DNA of 64,000 nt from Siphonodentalium dalli (GCA_032622095.1 CP136061.1:14399287-14463286), one strand, 5' to 3'. Positions 24,107-36,440 are shown, numbered from the stretch's first letter. Numbers and translations: made by a program. Notes: a model not told the origin generated them from the letters alone.

Positions 24107-24265
24107 CTGACTGTGGCCTCCAATCAAACTGTGAATATCCACGTACCTTATATTCTGACTTTGGCCTCCAATCAAACTGTGAATATCCACGTACCTTATA
24201 TACTGACTTTGGCCTTCAATCAACCTGTGAATATCCACGTACCTTATATACTGACTGTGTCCTTT
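24107..24265 (+). repeat. 48-bp tandem repeat, 3-4 units
   Basis: CTGACTTTGGCCTCCAATCA recurs at 24107, 24155, 24203 and 24251 (period 48), each followed by GTGAATATCCACGTACC except in the last, partial unit. Confidence 0.9.
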
Positions 24266-24269
24266 AATC

Positions 24270-26225
24270 AACATGTGAAGCTATGTTCTGTCGGTATTTT
24301 AGATAAGATCACGGGCGATGCCAGGATTCTAGCTGGCTTAGTACAACGTCTTGCAGGTAACGAGTCGAAACGTAATGTGACATGCGCTTAACATGGCATA
24401 TAGTCAGCAAACTGCAACTGATGATGGTCTTATCAAAACATTTTGGCGTCTTTTTAACTCATTGGGTGTATTTTTCAAAAATTTATAAATTCTACTTTTG
24501 GCATTACATGAATCTTGTTTTTGTGGGGTACGTTCTAAAACTATTTTCAAAATTCCAATAAACCGCTCCGGGATCCAGCTTCCACCTCATGTCATCATAA
24601 CGAGGAGCAATTTGTCTGCGAGAAATTGGGACCTTGGTCATCATCACATTTAGCCTCGAATCTTCTTTAATATGCCTATAGCAGACAACCTCCCCTTTCT
24701 TTTGACATCCATACATTTGTGCACCACCTTCATTATGTGGGGAAATTATGTGACGGATAGGTTGTGAGCCATTGTTTCTTTCACTATATTTATTTTGACG
24801 GATAGAAAGGCTTTGTGGTCCTTTCTGACAATACTTATGAATTAACTCATGAAATAACACGGGGACGTTTGCGGATTTTACAGCGAAAAGTTCCTGGTTC
24901 GACACCATATATACATACTCGGTGACATAACAAACGGCACGGCATCGGAAAGATATCGTGGGAATTCGGCCATTTTCGGATAAGTTCGTTACTTCCCATT
25001 GATGACGGACATGCTACATTTATACAACGGGAACGCGGCCAATTTGAATTTTCGGACACCTCCCAATTTTGACGGACATACCACAACTATGATTATTCGG
25101 TCCGAGAGATCATTATTGATTGAATATGCTATATAGTCCGGGGAATTGTGATATGCATATAATACTAAAATATCAGCCACGGATAATTCAACGTAGCTGT
25201 TATGACAACGCGGGAATCTGTAACATATAGTAATTCGTGCGCCCTCTGCGATCTCAGAGGAATCCGATACCTCTCGCTGACAACAACGGCACCTCCGATG
25301 ATTATATAAACAATATAGCCTGGCCACGACTGCGTGTGGTATTTAAAGTTGCACATGCTGTGTTCTGTATGTGTACACCATGGTGTAAGCAATTCATGAG
25401 AATCAGGGTTCTCTACAATTTTATTTATACTATTTTTATTTTTGACTGACTAAAACTGCTCTGACGGCAGACTGTCTGTTCATCATTAGCAGAATATAAG
25501 CTTCCGGTGAGCAAGGCATGGTACCTTGTGTGTGGGCCCAGGACACTGTGACATCACCCATTGCTCATTCTGAATATGAGCACCATAAAACAAATATTCG
25601 AACACGTATACACAGTGTTGTACACTATTTATATAATGACGATGTTAGTTGCAAACTCCAGGCAGAGTTTTTTCCCATCGCTCCGCTGAGATACCACTGT
25701 CATAAGGACATTTGGTAAGGAGTTTTTACGTGATCTTAGTTCTTATGTTTTCGGATTAAAATTGTCTGACTCAGTTCGCATTGTTCTTATCAATACCGAA
25801 AGAGTCACCATTATTGCAAACTTTGGTGGCCAAAATAAGATAATAGATGACTAAATATAGTTCCGACGATATCTAAAAATAGATGTATCGTCCCGCAAAG
25901 TACCATCCTTGTGGCAGTGCTATATCACAGCGATAGCGGAGAGGGCGCTACATGGAGTTTGTTTTGGTTGTAGCAAACCGCCATAATTAAAATTGCTAAT
26001 CTTGTCGTTTTGTGCAAACATGATTAAAACATTGTAAAATATATCTCTTCACGAATGGTTCAAGCAAATAATTGCGGTACATTAACAGCAGTATAACAAT
26101 TCATTCAGAAGGACCCGCCAACGCGATGGCAAATTAGCAGGTCCACTTAATCACTTAACCAAAATACAGATAATAAATAGGATAGGGAACGGACCATCTC
26201 TTGTTGTGTGAGATATTTGCCTCGT
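24270..26225. other. no recognised gene
   Basis: Unique sequence. Open frames of 60-134 codons on both strands overlap one another and carry no family signature I recognise. The longest (minus, 24504-24908) is listed separately. Confidence 0.45.
24504..24908 (-). other. unassigned 134-codon open frame with an HELIH motif
   Basis: The frame begins at an ATG at 24908 and ends at 24504. Near residue 21 it reads VLFHELIHKYCQ, which fits the HExxH zinc-metallopeptidase pattern. No downstream third ligand, Met-turn or other peptidase feature is evident. The rest is basic and polar without a recognisable domain. A five-residue pattern can arise by chance. I do not recognise the protein, and it is most likely spurious. 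Confidence 0.12.
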
Positions 26226-26668
26226 GACATGCCTACACCTTGTAACCTCGCGTTGGCGGTCGCGTTGTTTGCGTTTAATTACACTCTGTTTACGTCGCGG
26301 TGATATTCGATGCTGTCAAGGAATCAATTTCAACAATCGAGTAACGAAAACCACAGTCATCCAACAATCGATTGTAGTAGAAGGAATTGTGGTCGAAACC
26401 AATATTGTTAATTCGTTTCATTGATCTCCCATGATGCCTTTCGTACAATCTTAGGTCCATTCTCACTTCACTGTATACTCAATTGCCTTGACAGACAGTT
26501 CTGTTTTGGTGAAGCAAGGACGATGTTACATGGGTGGCGGTCGACTAGAGTAAACGATAGTCAATATACTAGTACCTTGTACATTCAACTTTTATTTATA
26601 TTGTGCTGTACCATTCTCACTTCAATGTATACTCAATTGCCTTGACATACAATGGTGTTTTCTGTTAA

Positions 26669-27002
26669 AGGGGTACTGTACACTAAATCTGGCCATTTGT
26701 GGGACCTCCGCCTTTTACACTCAACAGAATATATGCAACAAATGAATGAATTTGAGCCATGGATTAGTGCAAAATACAGTCATGTTCTCTATGAATGATG
26801 CAAATAACATGGTAATTATAATGAAAATGAATAAATGGCTGGAGTCATAAATTAATTTTCATTATAATTACCATGTTGTTTGCATCATTCATAGAGCATA
26901 TGAGTGTATTTTCCATTAATTTCATTCATTTCTTGCATATATTATGTTGAGTATAAAAGGAGATGGTCCCATAAATTGCCGGATTTAGTGTACAGTACCC
27001 CT
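26669..27002. mobile_element. TTAA-flanked palindromic MITE, copy 1 (334 bp)
   Basis: The ends are AGGGGTACTGTACACTAAAT and its complement ATTTAGTGTACAGTACCCCT, with TTAA directly outside on both sides (26665-26668, 27003-27006). The arms remain largely complementary to the centre: ATGATGCAAATAACATGGTA pairs with TACCATGTTGTTTGCATCAT. TTAA target duplication is characteristic of piggyBac-type transposition. No transposase is encoded. It interrupts the repeat module seen uninterrupted near 26500-26530. Confidence 0.85.
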
Positions 27003-27084
27003 TTAAGCAAGGACGATGCCACAGGGGTGGTGGTCGACTAGAGTAAACGATAGTCAATATACAAGTACCTTGTACATTCAACTT

Positions 27085-27250
27085 TTGGCCTCTAAGGCGA
27101 AAAGTTGGTGCACGGAAATCGGCCGCCGGGGGAATACAAATTTCAAATGTTGCCCTCTAACGCGAAAAGTTGGTGCACGGAAATCGCCCGCCGGGGGGAG
27201 TACAAATTTCAAATGTTGCCCTCTAAGGCGAAAAGTTGGGCGAAAATGAC
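27085..27250 (+). repeat. 65-66-bp tandem repeat, 2.5 units
   Basis: CTCTAAGGCGAAAAGTTGG recurs at about 27090, 27155 and 27221. Between the copies lie GCACGGAAATCG, CCGCCGGGGG and TACAAATTTCAAATGTTGCC. Confidence 0.9.
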
Positions 27251-27609
27251 CACCCTCGAAAATATAGTGAGGTGTTAGATTGAAAATAACCAACCGGTCG
27301 GATATTCAGTACTTATCCAGATTGTATAAGAAGTGGAATGTTTTACGGTGCTAGTGAGATTGATTCTGGATTAATTACATGTACTGATTGAGTTGGAACC
27401 TCCCATAGTTTGTGAATGTACATATATATGCTTAACGTGCACATATATTGTACTGTGCCATTTTCACTTCATTGTATACTCAATTGCCACGAAGTTCTCC
27501 ACAGACAGTGGTGTTGTTTTTGGCAAAGCAATGACGATGTGACAGGTCGACTAGAGTAAACGATAGTCAATTATATATTAGTACATTGTACATTCGACTG
27601 ACCACCCTC

Positions 27610-28045
27610 TAAACCAACAGAATATCCACTGTTGGACACAACTCAAACTTGCACACTATATATCACACTTCTGGGGTTGTGTGTGGTGTTATATTCAGGA
27701 TATTCGAGATCATGTCGCTGATGCAGCTGGGTGGATTCGCTGAGTGATTCTCTGGTTCCAGATGCGGCTGACATCGTGGCCGGAAGTCATGCAGTAAATA
27801 TATGGATATATTTCATGATATCATCATACATATGATCTACATTGAGAATAAACACCTCCTCTGGCAGTAAATGCATTTGTCAATCTCATAATATAAGTAT
27901 AAATATGGTCTATATTGAGGATAATCATTTGAATTTGCGTTGGAGTGTATCACACATAACTTTCCTTTAAACAATAATTGCAAGGGTTGGAAATCTCATG
28001 TAGGAACATTCAGTATAATAAGGTTCCTAGATGGTAAATTTGGTT
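27610..28045. other. no gene seen
   Basis: Unique sequence leading into the 58-bp array. Its last 30 bp (CCTAGATGGTAAATTTGGTT) resemble the left half of repeat S. Confidence 0.5.
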
Positions 28046-28047
28046 AC

Positions 28048-29322
28048 GCTAGACGGCCGGGTGGGATAGCGTCTCCAAACCACCCCCTCCGGGGACCTCA
28101 CTCTGCTAGACGGCCGGGCGGGATAGCACCACCAAACCACCCCCCTCCGGGGACCTCACTCTGCTAGACGGCCGGGCGGGATAGCATCACCAAACCACCC
28201 CCGTCCGGGGACCTCACTCTGCTAGACGGCCGGGCGGGATAGCATCACCAAATTACCCCCTTCCGGGGACCTCACTCTGCTAGACGGCCGGGCGGGATAG
28301 CATCACCAAATCACCCCCTTCCGGGGACCTCACTCTGCTAGACGGCCGGGCGGGATATCACCACCAAACCACCCCTCCGGGGACCTCACTCTGCTAGACG
28401 GTCGGGCGGGATAGCACCACCAAACCACCACCTCCGGGGACCTCACTCTGCTAGACGGCCGGGCGGGATAGCATCACCAAACCACCCCCCTCCGGGGACC
28501 TCACTCTGCTAGACGGCCGGGCGGGATAACATCACCAAATCACCCCCTTCCGGGGACCTCACTCTGCTAGACGGCCGGGCGGGATAGCATCACCAAATCA
28601 CCCCCTTCCGGGACCTCACTCTGCTAGACGACCGGGCGGGATAGCATCACCAAATCACCCCCCTTCCGGGGACCTCACTCTGCTAGACGGCCGGGCGGGA
28701 TAGCATCACCAAATCACCCCCTTCCGGGGACCTCATTCTGCTAGACGGCCGGGCGGGATAGCATCACCAAATCACCCCCTTCCGGGGACCTCACTCTGCT
28801 AGACGGCCGGGCGGGATAGCATCACCAAATCACCCCCTTCTGGGGACCTCATTCTGCTAGACGGCCGGGCGGGATAGCATCACCAAATCACCCCCTTCCG
28901 GTGACCTCACTCTGCTAGACGGCCGGGCGGGATAGCATCACCAAATCACCCCCTTCCGGGGACCTCACTCTGCTAGACGGCCGGGCGGGATAGCATCACC
29001 AAATCACCCCCTTCCGGGGACCTCACTCTGCTAGACGGCCGGGCGGGATAGCATCACCAAATCACCCCCTTCCGGGGACCTCACTCTGCTAGACGACCGG
29101 GCGGGATAGCATCACCAAATCACCCCCTTCCGGGGACCTCATTCTGCTAGACGGCCGGGCGGGATAGCATCACCAAATCACCCCCTTCCGGGGACCTCAC
29201 TCTGCTAGACGGCCGGGCGGGATAGCATCACCAAATCACCCCCTTCCGGGGACCTCACTCTGCTAGACGGCCGGGCGGGATAGCATCACCAAACCACCCC
29301 CCTACGGGGACCTCACTCTGCT
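28048..29322 (+). repeat. 58-bp GC-rich minisatellite, about 22 units, derived from repeat S
   Basis: Unit GCTAGACGGCCGGGCGGGAT, AGCATCACCAAATCACCCCC, TTCCGGGGACCTCACTCT. Later units are nearly identical. The first five to eight and the last carry ACCACC and C-length variants, so the middle is most homogenised. The unit matches the right half of dispersed repeat S (GGGATAGCATCACTAAATTC, CACCCTCTGGGGACCTCATT), and an S left half directly precedes the array at 28025-28047. Confidence 0.95.
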
Positions 29323-30400
29323 TAAATATACTTCAGTTGAAAATTCCCAACACAGTGAGGTGTTAGATTGAAAATGTCCAAACCGGTCGGATATTCAATA
29401 CTTGTCCAGATTGTATAAGAAGCTGAACGTTTTACTGTGCTAATGCGATTGATTCAGAATTATTTACATGTACTGATTTAGGTACTCACATTGTGTGTGA
29501 ATGTATTTATGCTTATTGTGCACATATGGTGTACTGCACCGTGTGTTTGTGTATTTATATGGACATACTTGTCTGAAATAAAGCATTAATAATAATAAAT
29601 TATTTAATTTGTACACAGTTGAACTGTATATTTGCAGACATTGAGTCAATATTAGTCTGAAATTACCTCTGTGTGTCAACTCTACGAAGATGTTTGGTTA
29701 GAACCTTTCCAATTTTAAACAGAAAACGACAGCCACTCCGCAATCGACTGTAATAGGGGGGGGATGTTATCGAAACCATTAATGTTAATTCGGTCGTATT
29801 GATCTCCTTTGATGCCTTTAATACAATCATAGTCCCCTCTCACTTCACTACATACTCAATTTCCACGAAATGCTAAATCAGACCGGTGTTTATGGCATAG
29901 CAATGACCAAACTCCATGCAGGGTTTACCTCCCTTGATGACTCGGTAAGACCGCTGATACCGGCGAAATCTTACCCACATGTGGTGGACTTCCGCGATAT
30001 AAATATATATATTAAGCGAACAAAGCAACATGTTAGCCTTACTAAGCACAAACATATCGAAGAACATTTGTGTAATTCCGTACCTTAACCTATGGAAATC
30101 CATCTAGAAACAACGACCTATATTGCGAAACTGTGTGATTTGGTTCTCCGATCATATTATCAAACCCAAAGTCAAAACGCACATGAACAACAACAATCAT
30201 GGCAAGTCAAACACAAGAGTTCTAATTTGTTGCCATTTTGCTAAGGAATGTGCAATCATTGTCAAAAAAACTACCGCTCTAATTCTCCATTCTGTCATTA
30301 AGTTTCTAGTGCGGGAATTGTTCTCAAAGCACATAGGAAATCTTACTTTTGTCAATCGCGGTTTCGCCATTTTGTCTGGAAAAACCCGCGCTAAATATAG
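29323..30400. other. no gene seen
   Basis: Contains copies of the recurring modules of this domain (29355-29475 and 29690-29900) and otherwise unique AT-rich sequence. Confidence 0.5.
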
Positions 30401-30525
30401 AAAATCACAGACAAGTACCAGCCGGAAAATCACAGACAAGTACCAGCCGGAAAATCACAGACAAGTACCAGCCGGAAAATCACAGACAAGTACCAGCCGG
30501 AAAATCACAGACAAGTACCAGCCGG
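30401..30525 (+). repeat. 25-bp tandem repeat, 5 units
   Basis: AAAATCACAGACAAGTACCA-GCCGG repeated at 25-bp spacing (30406, 30431, 30456, 30481, 30506), nearly identical. A 152-codon plus-strand frame passes through it without a recognisable domain. Confidence 0.95.
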
Positions 30526-31092
30526 TGACAGAGTCAGAAATTAAGCATGACTGGTGCGCTCTGGTAGATAATAAGCAATGACGTGGTGACAGGATGGAGG
30601 TCACGTGTTGTGTCTGATCCCAACTATACGTTCATATTCCATCATTGTCAATGGTTGCATCTGTTGAATTTTCAAACCGAAAATGAACTGAGGTGGTTCT
30701 GATAGAGGTTGAATATTTTGCTTCGTTCAGCCTGAAACTATCATCCGTTTGGCAATTCCCAACCATAGTGAGGTGTTAGGCTGAATCCGTACAACTATTG
30801 GATAGTCGTGAGTTATATGCAACTTTTAGAAACAGGGTTTAACTTACAAACTATTGTGTTAATTACCAGCTGTATGGTAATGCTGTCATATCTCCCATTT
30901 TAATCAGACCAGAGTAGTCATGCCATCATCGAACGTAGGCGGGGGTTGTTATCGAAACCACTATTGCTATTTCGTATTGATCTCATTTGATGCTTTCCGT
31001 ATACGCTTAGTCTCCATCTCGCTTCATTATATACTAAAATGCCACGAAATGCTATGACCGACACTGTTGTTTATGTCATTTCAATGACGATG
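30526..31092. other. no gene seen
   Basis: Unique sequence plus one copy of the domain module (30850-31080). Confidence 0.5.
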
Positions 31093-32768
31093 CGTCAGGG
31101 TGGATGTTGTGACAGGCTGGAAGTTGTGACAAGGTTGATCTTCTGGTATGATGAAGGCTGTGACAGGGTTGTTCTTCTGGTACTATGGAGGCTGTGACAG
31201 GGTTGATCGTCTGGTACTATGGAGGCTGTGACAGGGTTGTTCTTCTGGTACTATGGAGGCTGTGACAGGGTTGATCTTCTGGTATGATGAAGGCTGTGAC
31301 AGGTTGATCGTCTGGTACTATGGAGGCTGTGACAGGGTTGATCGTCTGGTACTATGGAGGCTGTGACAGGGTTGATCGTCTGGTACTATGAAGGCTGTGA
31401 CAGGGTTGTTCTTCTGGTACTATGGAGGCTGTGACAGGGTTGATCGTCTGGTACTATGTAGGCTGTGACAGGGTTGTTCTTCTGGTACTATGAAGGCTGT
31501 GACAGGGTTGATCGTCTGGTACTATGGAGGCTGTGACAGGGTTGATCGTCTGGTACTATGGAGGCTGTGACAGGGTTGATCGTCTGGTACTATGGAGGCT
31601 ATGACAGGGTTGATCGTCTGGTACTATGGAGGCTATGACAGGGTTGATCGTCTGGTACTATGGAGGCTATGACAGGGTTGATCGTCTGGTACTATGGAGG
31701 CTGTGACAGGGTTGATCGTCTGGTACTATGTAGGCTGTGACACGGTTGTTCTTCTGGTACTATGGAGGCTGTGACAGGGTTGATGTTCTGGTACTATGGA
31801 GGCTGTGACAGGGTTGATCTTCTGGTATGATGAAGGCTGTGACAGGGTTGATCTGCTGGTACTATGGAGGCTGTGACAGGGTTGATCGTCTGGTACTATG
31901 GAGGCTGTGACAGGGTTGTTCTTCTGGTGCTATGGAGGCTGTGACAGGGTTGATCTTCTGGTACTATGGAGGCTGTGACAGGGTTGATCGTCTGGTACTA
32001 TGGAGGCTGTGACAGGGTTGTTCCTCTGGTACTATGGAGGCTATGACAGGGTTGATCGTCTGGTACTATGGATGCTGTGAGAGGGTTGATCGTCTGGTAC
32101 TATGGAGGCTATGCCAGGGTTGATCGTCTGGTACTATGGAGGCTATGACAGGGTTGATCGTCTGGTACTATGGAGGCTGTGACAGGGTTGATCGTCTGGT
32201 ACTATGGAGGCTGTGACAGGGTTGATCGTCTGGTACTATGTAGGCTGTGACAGGGTTGATCTTCTGGTACTATGGAGGCTGTGACAGGGTTGTTCTTCTG
32301 GTACTATGGAGGCTGTGACAGGGTTGATCTTCTGGTACTATGGAGGCTATGACAGGGTTGATCGTCTGGTACTATGGAGGCTGTGACAGGGTTGATCGTC
32401 TGGTACTATGGAGGCTATGACAGGGTTGATCGTCTGGTACTATGGAGGCTGTGACAGGGTTGATCGTCTTGTACTATGGAGGCTATGACATGGTTGATCG
32501 TCTGGTACTATGGAGGCTGTGACATGGTTGATCTTCTGGTACTATGGAGGCTGTGACAGGGTTGATCTGCTGGTACTATGGAGGCTATGACATGGTTGAT
32601 CGTCTGGTACTATGGAGGCTGTGACAGGGTTGATCGTCTGGTACTATGGAGGCTATGACAGGGTTGATCGTCTGGTACTATGGAGGCTATGACAGGGTTG
32701 ATCGTCTGGTACTATGGAGGCTGTGACAGGGTTGATCTTCTGCTACTATGGAGGCTATGACATGGTTG
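31093..32768 (+). repeat. 34-bp minisatellite, about 48 units
   Basis: Unit GTGACAGGGTTGATCGTCTG-GTACTATGGAGGCT. Variants GATCTTC, GTTCTTC, GGCTATGAC and GTAGGCT are interspersed, including a patch of GGCTATGAC near 31590-31680. The array begins with 17-bp half units (GTCAGGGTGGATGTTGT), suggesting that the 34-bp unit is a diverged dimer of the 17-bp unit seen at 33110-34195. Confidence 0.95.
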
Positions 32769-33109
32769 TCACCGATAAAACTGGTTGTACTCTCTGGTCT
32801 GATCGTAAATGTTTTTCAGCCGATGTGTCCAGTAAACGTCCGACCAGAAATGTTGAACAGTACGTTTCTGTTCTGATACTTTTGATATTATCAACTGATC
32901 GATTCGGGATATATGCCAAAATGAACTATAGTCCTTCAGGAACAAAACGTGTGTTTAGTTTGAATACAATTTGGTTTAATGTTAGCTACAGATTGACAAC
33001 GCCAGGTGGTGGGAATTTGGGCCATCTGATGTAGTTACCTTGTCTTATATATATTGCTTTAGGGTGGTGGGGTCTATTGTTCCAAATACCTGTGGGTCGA
33101 TGATGTGGC
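32769..33109. other. unique spacer, no gene recognised
   Basis: Non-repetitive sequence between two related arrays. The plus-strand frame that crosses the left boundary (32714-33034) is partly repeat-derived. Confidence 0.45.
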
Positions 33110-34195
33110 AGGGATGGAATTTGTAACGGAGATGAATTTTGTGACCGGGTAGATGTGATATGACGGAGGCTGTGACAAGGTGGAGGTTGAGTCATGATGG
33201 AGGCTGTGACAGTGTGGATGTTGTGACATGATATGTATGCTGTGACAGAGAGGATGTTGTGACAGGGTGGATGTTGTGACAGGGTGTTTAATGTGACAGA
33301 GTGGATGATGTGGCACGGTGGATCATCTTTCATGGTGGATGATGTGACAGGGTGGATGTTGTTATATGGTGGATGATGTGACAGGGCGGATGTTGTTACA
33401 CGGTGGATGGTGTTGCAGACTGGATGATGTGACATGGTGGATGTTAATACAGGACGGATGATATGACAGGTCATAGTTTTTTTACGGGGTGGATAATGTG
33501 CCGGAAAGTGGGTTGTGATAGAATGGAGATTGTGGCATGGTGGGTGAAGTGACAAGACATGTCTGGCAGGGTTGATGATGTGACCGAGTGGATGTTGTGA
33601 TAGTGTGGAGGGTGTTACGGGTGGAGGTTGTTGCATATTGGATGTTGTGACATGACATATGTTGTGACCATGTGGATGTTGTGACAGGGGAAATGTTGTG
33701 ACCGTGTAGATGTTGTGACACGGTAGATGTTGTGATATGATTGATGATGTGACCGGAATCTGTTGTGACATGGTAGATGTTGTGATATGATGGATGCTGT
33801 GGCATGCTGGATGTTGTGACATGATGGGTGATGTGACAGGGTAGATGTTGTGACAGGATGCAGGCTGTGACAGGGTTGATGCTGTGAAAGGGATTTATTC
33901 TATGAAGGGGGGTGGATGTTGTGACAGTGATGCATGTTGTGACGTGGATGGATGTTGTGACAGGGATGGATGGTGTGACATGATTCAGGCTTTGACATGG
34001 TGTAGGTTATGACATGATAGAGCTTGTGACAATGCGGATGTTGTGACAGGATGGAAGTTGTGAAAGGATGGAGGTGTGACATGTGTGAAGGCTGTGACAG
34101 GGATGATGTTGTGACAGGTTGGAGTTTGATGACAGGTTGTATGTTGTGACAGACTTGCGGACATGGTGGAGATTATCACAGGTTGGAGGCTGTGT
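33110..34195 (+). repeat. degenerate 17-bp minisatellite
   Basis: GTGACAGGGTGGATGTT-type units of about 15-18 bp with many substitutions across 1.1 kb. On the minus strand all frames tend to be open, giving long His/Cys/Thr/Ser-rich frames (for example 278 codons at 32986-33822 with CHNIHPVTTST-like repeats). The period is not a multiple of 3 and neighbouring frames are equally open, so I regard these as repeat artefacts. Confidence 0.85.
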
Positions 34196-34199
34196 TGAA

Positions 34200-35428
34200 T
34201 ACATGAAACGTCTCATTTATTTATGTAAAGAACTATCACATTTTCACTCCCCGCGTGTAGCCGCTCGTAATAAAAATCGATATGTCTTTCCAGACACTGC
34301 ATGTATTCTTATGTTGACTGTATGTATTCATAATGTGTTTTTCATTCTTTGAGTCAAAATTTTAAATTGAAAGTATCGCTAGTTTGTTAGTTGCCAACTC
34401 TATACGCATGGTTAGATTGTTCCAAATTGTAATCGGAACAATTATTCCGCTATCGATTGTAGTAGGACGGATTGTTATCGCAACCAACCTATATTATTAG
34501 TTCATTTCCATTGATCCTCTCTGATACATCTCGTAGAATTTTATGACTTTTTCTGAAAAGACCAGTGGCTTGTTGATTGCCAACTATATGGAGATGCTGT
34601 GTTGGATATTTCCCCATTTAATCTGCGAACGTGGTCACCCCTCCATCGATTGATTGGGGAGCGATTGTTATCGAAACCAATATTGTTGATTAGTTCGCAT
34701 TTATATCCGCTGAGGCCGTTCTTACAATCATAGGTCCCTTTGCAGTCCATTACATATTCAATTGCCATGTCGTGTTGTGAGATACGTTCGCGTTTATGGA
34801 CTTGATTTGAGGAGCATTAAATAAACTGAAATGGGTGAGGTGGGCGTTGATTGGTCAATTTCCCTGCATCACTGCTGGCTTCTATTGTGCGATGTTCAGA
34901 GATTTATGACATTGTGACCCTTCGCAGCAGGTTGTTTGCATTTGTTACCAAACTGAGGGACAAATATCCATTGTTGTGACGAGAAGGTCTTCATTTAGGT
35001 GAGGATGCCCTTGGAATTCCCTTACTGCACCCCTTGAACCAGACCAACATTTCTAAGTCAGGCAATTTCCAGTTGCATCCCGCCTTTGTAGCAGTTTTCT
35101 AACTTGTGCCTCAAGCCGTCCGTCTGCTACACATTTCCAACTAATATCCCCATGGTTGGAAAAGTCCAAATGATGTCCATTTCGGTCTAAAATATTGACA
35201 GAAAGAAGGAAAATATTCGTTGCGCGAATACTTTACATGAAATTTCCATCTGCTGAAACATTGATGGATGTTAGGAGAGTGAAGACATTCAACCTCCTAT
35301 CAGAATCTCTCTTGTCTGAAACGAGGACATGATACACAATATTAGCCATGATGTGTGGTTCGCGGGGTTGATACGTATATAATCCCGTGAGGCTACATCG
35401 CGACATTCTGAAAATTGAGAAACTCACA
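34200..35428. other. no gene seen
   Basis: Two copies of the domain module (34378-34545 and 34568-34790), both starting TTGCCAACT, then unique sequence. Confidence 0.5.
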
Positions 35429-36440
35429 ATATAGTAAAACGTCCCTAAACCGAACACCATTCGGACCGGCCCTTCTGTTCGGCTTAGAGAGGTGTTCGGT
35501 TTACATAAAATCGCAAAACCATCGGAATATATTGCCGCCGGCAGTAAGATTTATCGAGACACGAACACCTCATTACTGATTTCTTAATCTTTATTCAATA
35601 AACTACAAAATAATTGCAATACATTGCAATAGATAATTTAAACATGCTATAATAAGAAACAAATATATGTATAGAGACCAGGAAACACGGAAACGATACA
35701 ATTTACGGTGGTTCGCGGTTTTTGAAAATGATGCTGATGGTAGATTTAAGCTCTGAGATATCGTTTTCCCGACGGCTCATACTAATTTCCATATAATTCA
35801 GGAATTATTCGCGGAATCATGTCTTATACGAGCGAACTGATCATATAATGAAGATAATCGGAACTAAAACTAGCGAATGCATGCAAAGTAAAATTATTTC
35901 CATCCCTTGTATTCCAATGTTGCAGCATGTTCCACAAGTTTTCTAATTGATGGAAATGTCATCCTTACAATACCAAGATTCCAACTGACGATCTTTCCCA
36001 TCCGCAATTCATCTAAAAGAGGAAAATATTATAAACTTGATCCAATGTTTTGCGCGAATAATTTTCATGATATTTGCAGCTGATGAAATTGATAAACATT
36101 GAACATATTTGGTGCGTGTTGAGACTGTTGGCAGGTCATGGCTAGAACCCAGATGTTTGACTTACAAACGGAGGGGCTGTGACCGAGAGGTCGACAAAAT
36201 GGACTACGTGATTATAAGACCTGGTTTCAGACGAGGTTACAACGACTTATTGATGTCTAACATACATGGGTGTTCGCATGGTTGAACCGTATATAATCTT
36301 GTAAGACTACACCGCGTCATGGTGAAGACCTGATATATAATCATAATACACTAATTTCCATAGAATTCACGACAAATTCGTTGAATTATGGCTTATACGA
36401 GTGCGAATGTAGCATATGGATTCATATAATGAAGGAACTG
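35200..36440 (+). repeat. old imperfect local duplications
   Basis: GATACGTATATAATCCCGTG-AGGCTACATCGCG (35371) resembles GAACCGTATATAATCTTGTA-AGACTACACCGCG (36283). ACTAATTTCCATATAATTCA (35780) resembles ACTAATTTCCATAGAATTCA (36350), and both are followed by CTTATACGAG and CATATAATGAAG. The spacing differs, so at least two events or later rearrangement are implied. Confidence 0.6.
35429..35505 (+). mobile_element. pogo/Tigger-like transposon terminus
   Basis: TAGTAAAACGTCCCTAAACC, GAACACCATTCGGACCGG, then GTTCGGCTTAGAGAGGTGTT and CGGTTTAC form the CAGTAAAACCTCxxTAACCGAACACC-like inverted motif I know from pogo/Tigger termini. No matching far end or transposase is seen nearby, so it is probably a solo end or a decayed MITE. 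Confidence 0.5.

Larger units (their letters stand above)
26230..34790 (+). repeat. domain of recurring diverged segments between minisatellites
   Basis: A module with an ATCGATTGTAGTAG-like word, then TTGTTATCGAAACCA-like, TTGATCTCC..GATGCCTTT and CACTTCACT..ATACTCAATT recurs with decay at about 26310-26510, 29690-29900, 30850-31080, 34420-34545 and 34600-34770. A second module (GTGAGGTGTTAGATTGAAAA, ACCGGTCGGATATTCA, CAGATTGTATAAGAAG) is at 27268-27400 and 29355-29475, with a trace at 30768. A third (TCGACTAGAGTAAACGATAG) is at 26548, 27033 and 27547. The spaces between modules are filled by different minisatellites. This looks like an old multi-copy direct duplication. Confidence 0.65.

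Noticed and set aside
24890-24910. tRNA-like T-loop word GGTTCGACACC
   Set aside because: There is no matching stem and no acceptor, D or anticodon arm upstream.
32986-33822. 278-residue His/Cys-rich protein on the minus strand
   Set aside because: It is a read-through of a degenerate 17-bp array, with other frames also open and no non-repeat domain.
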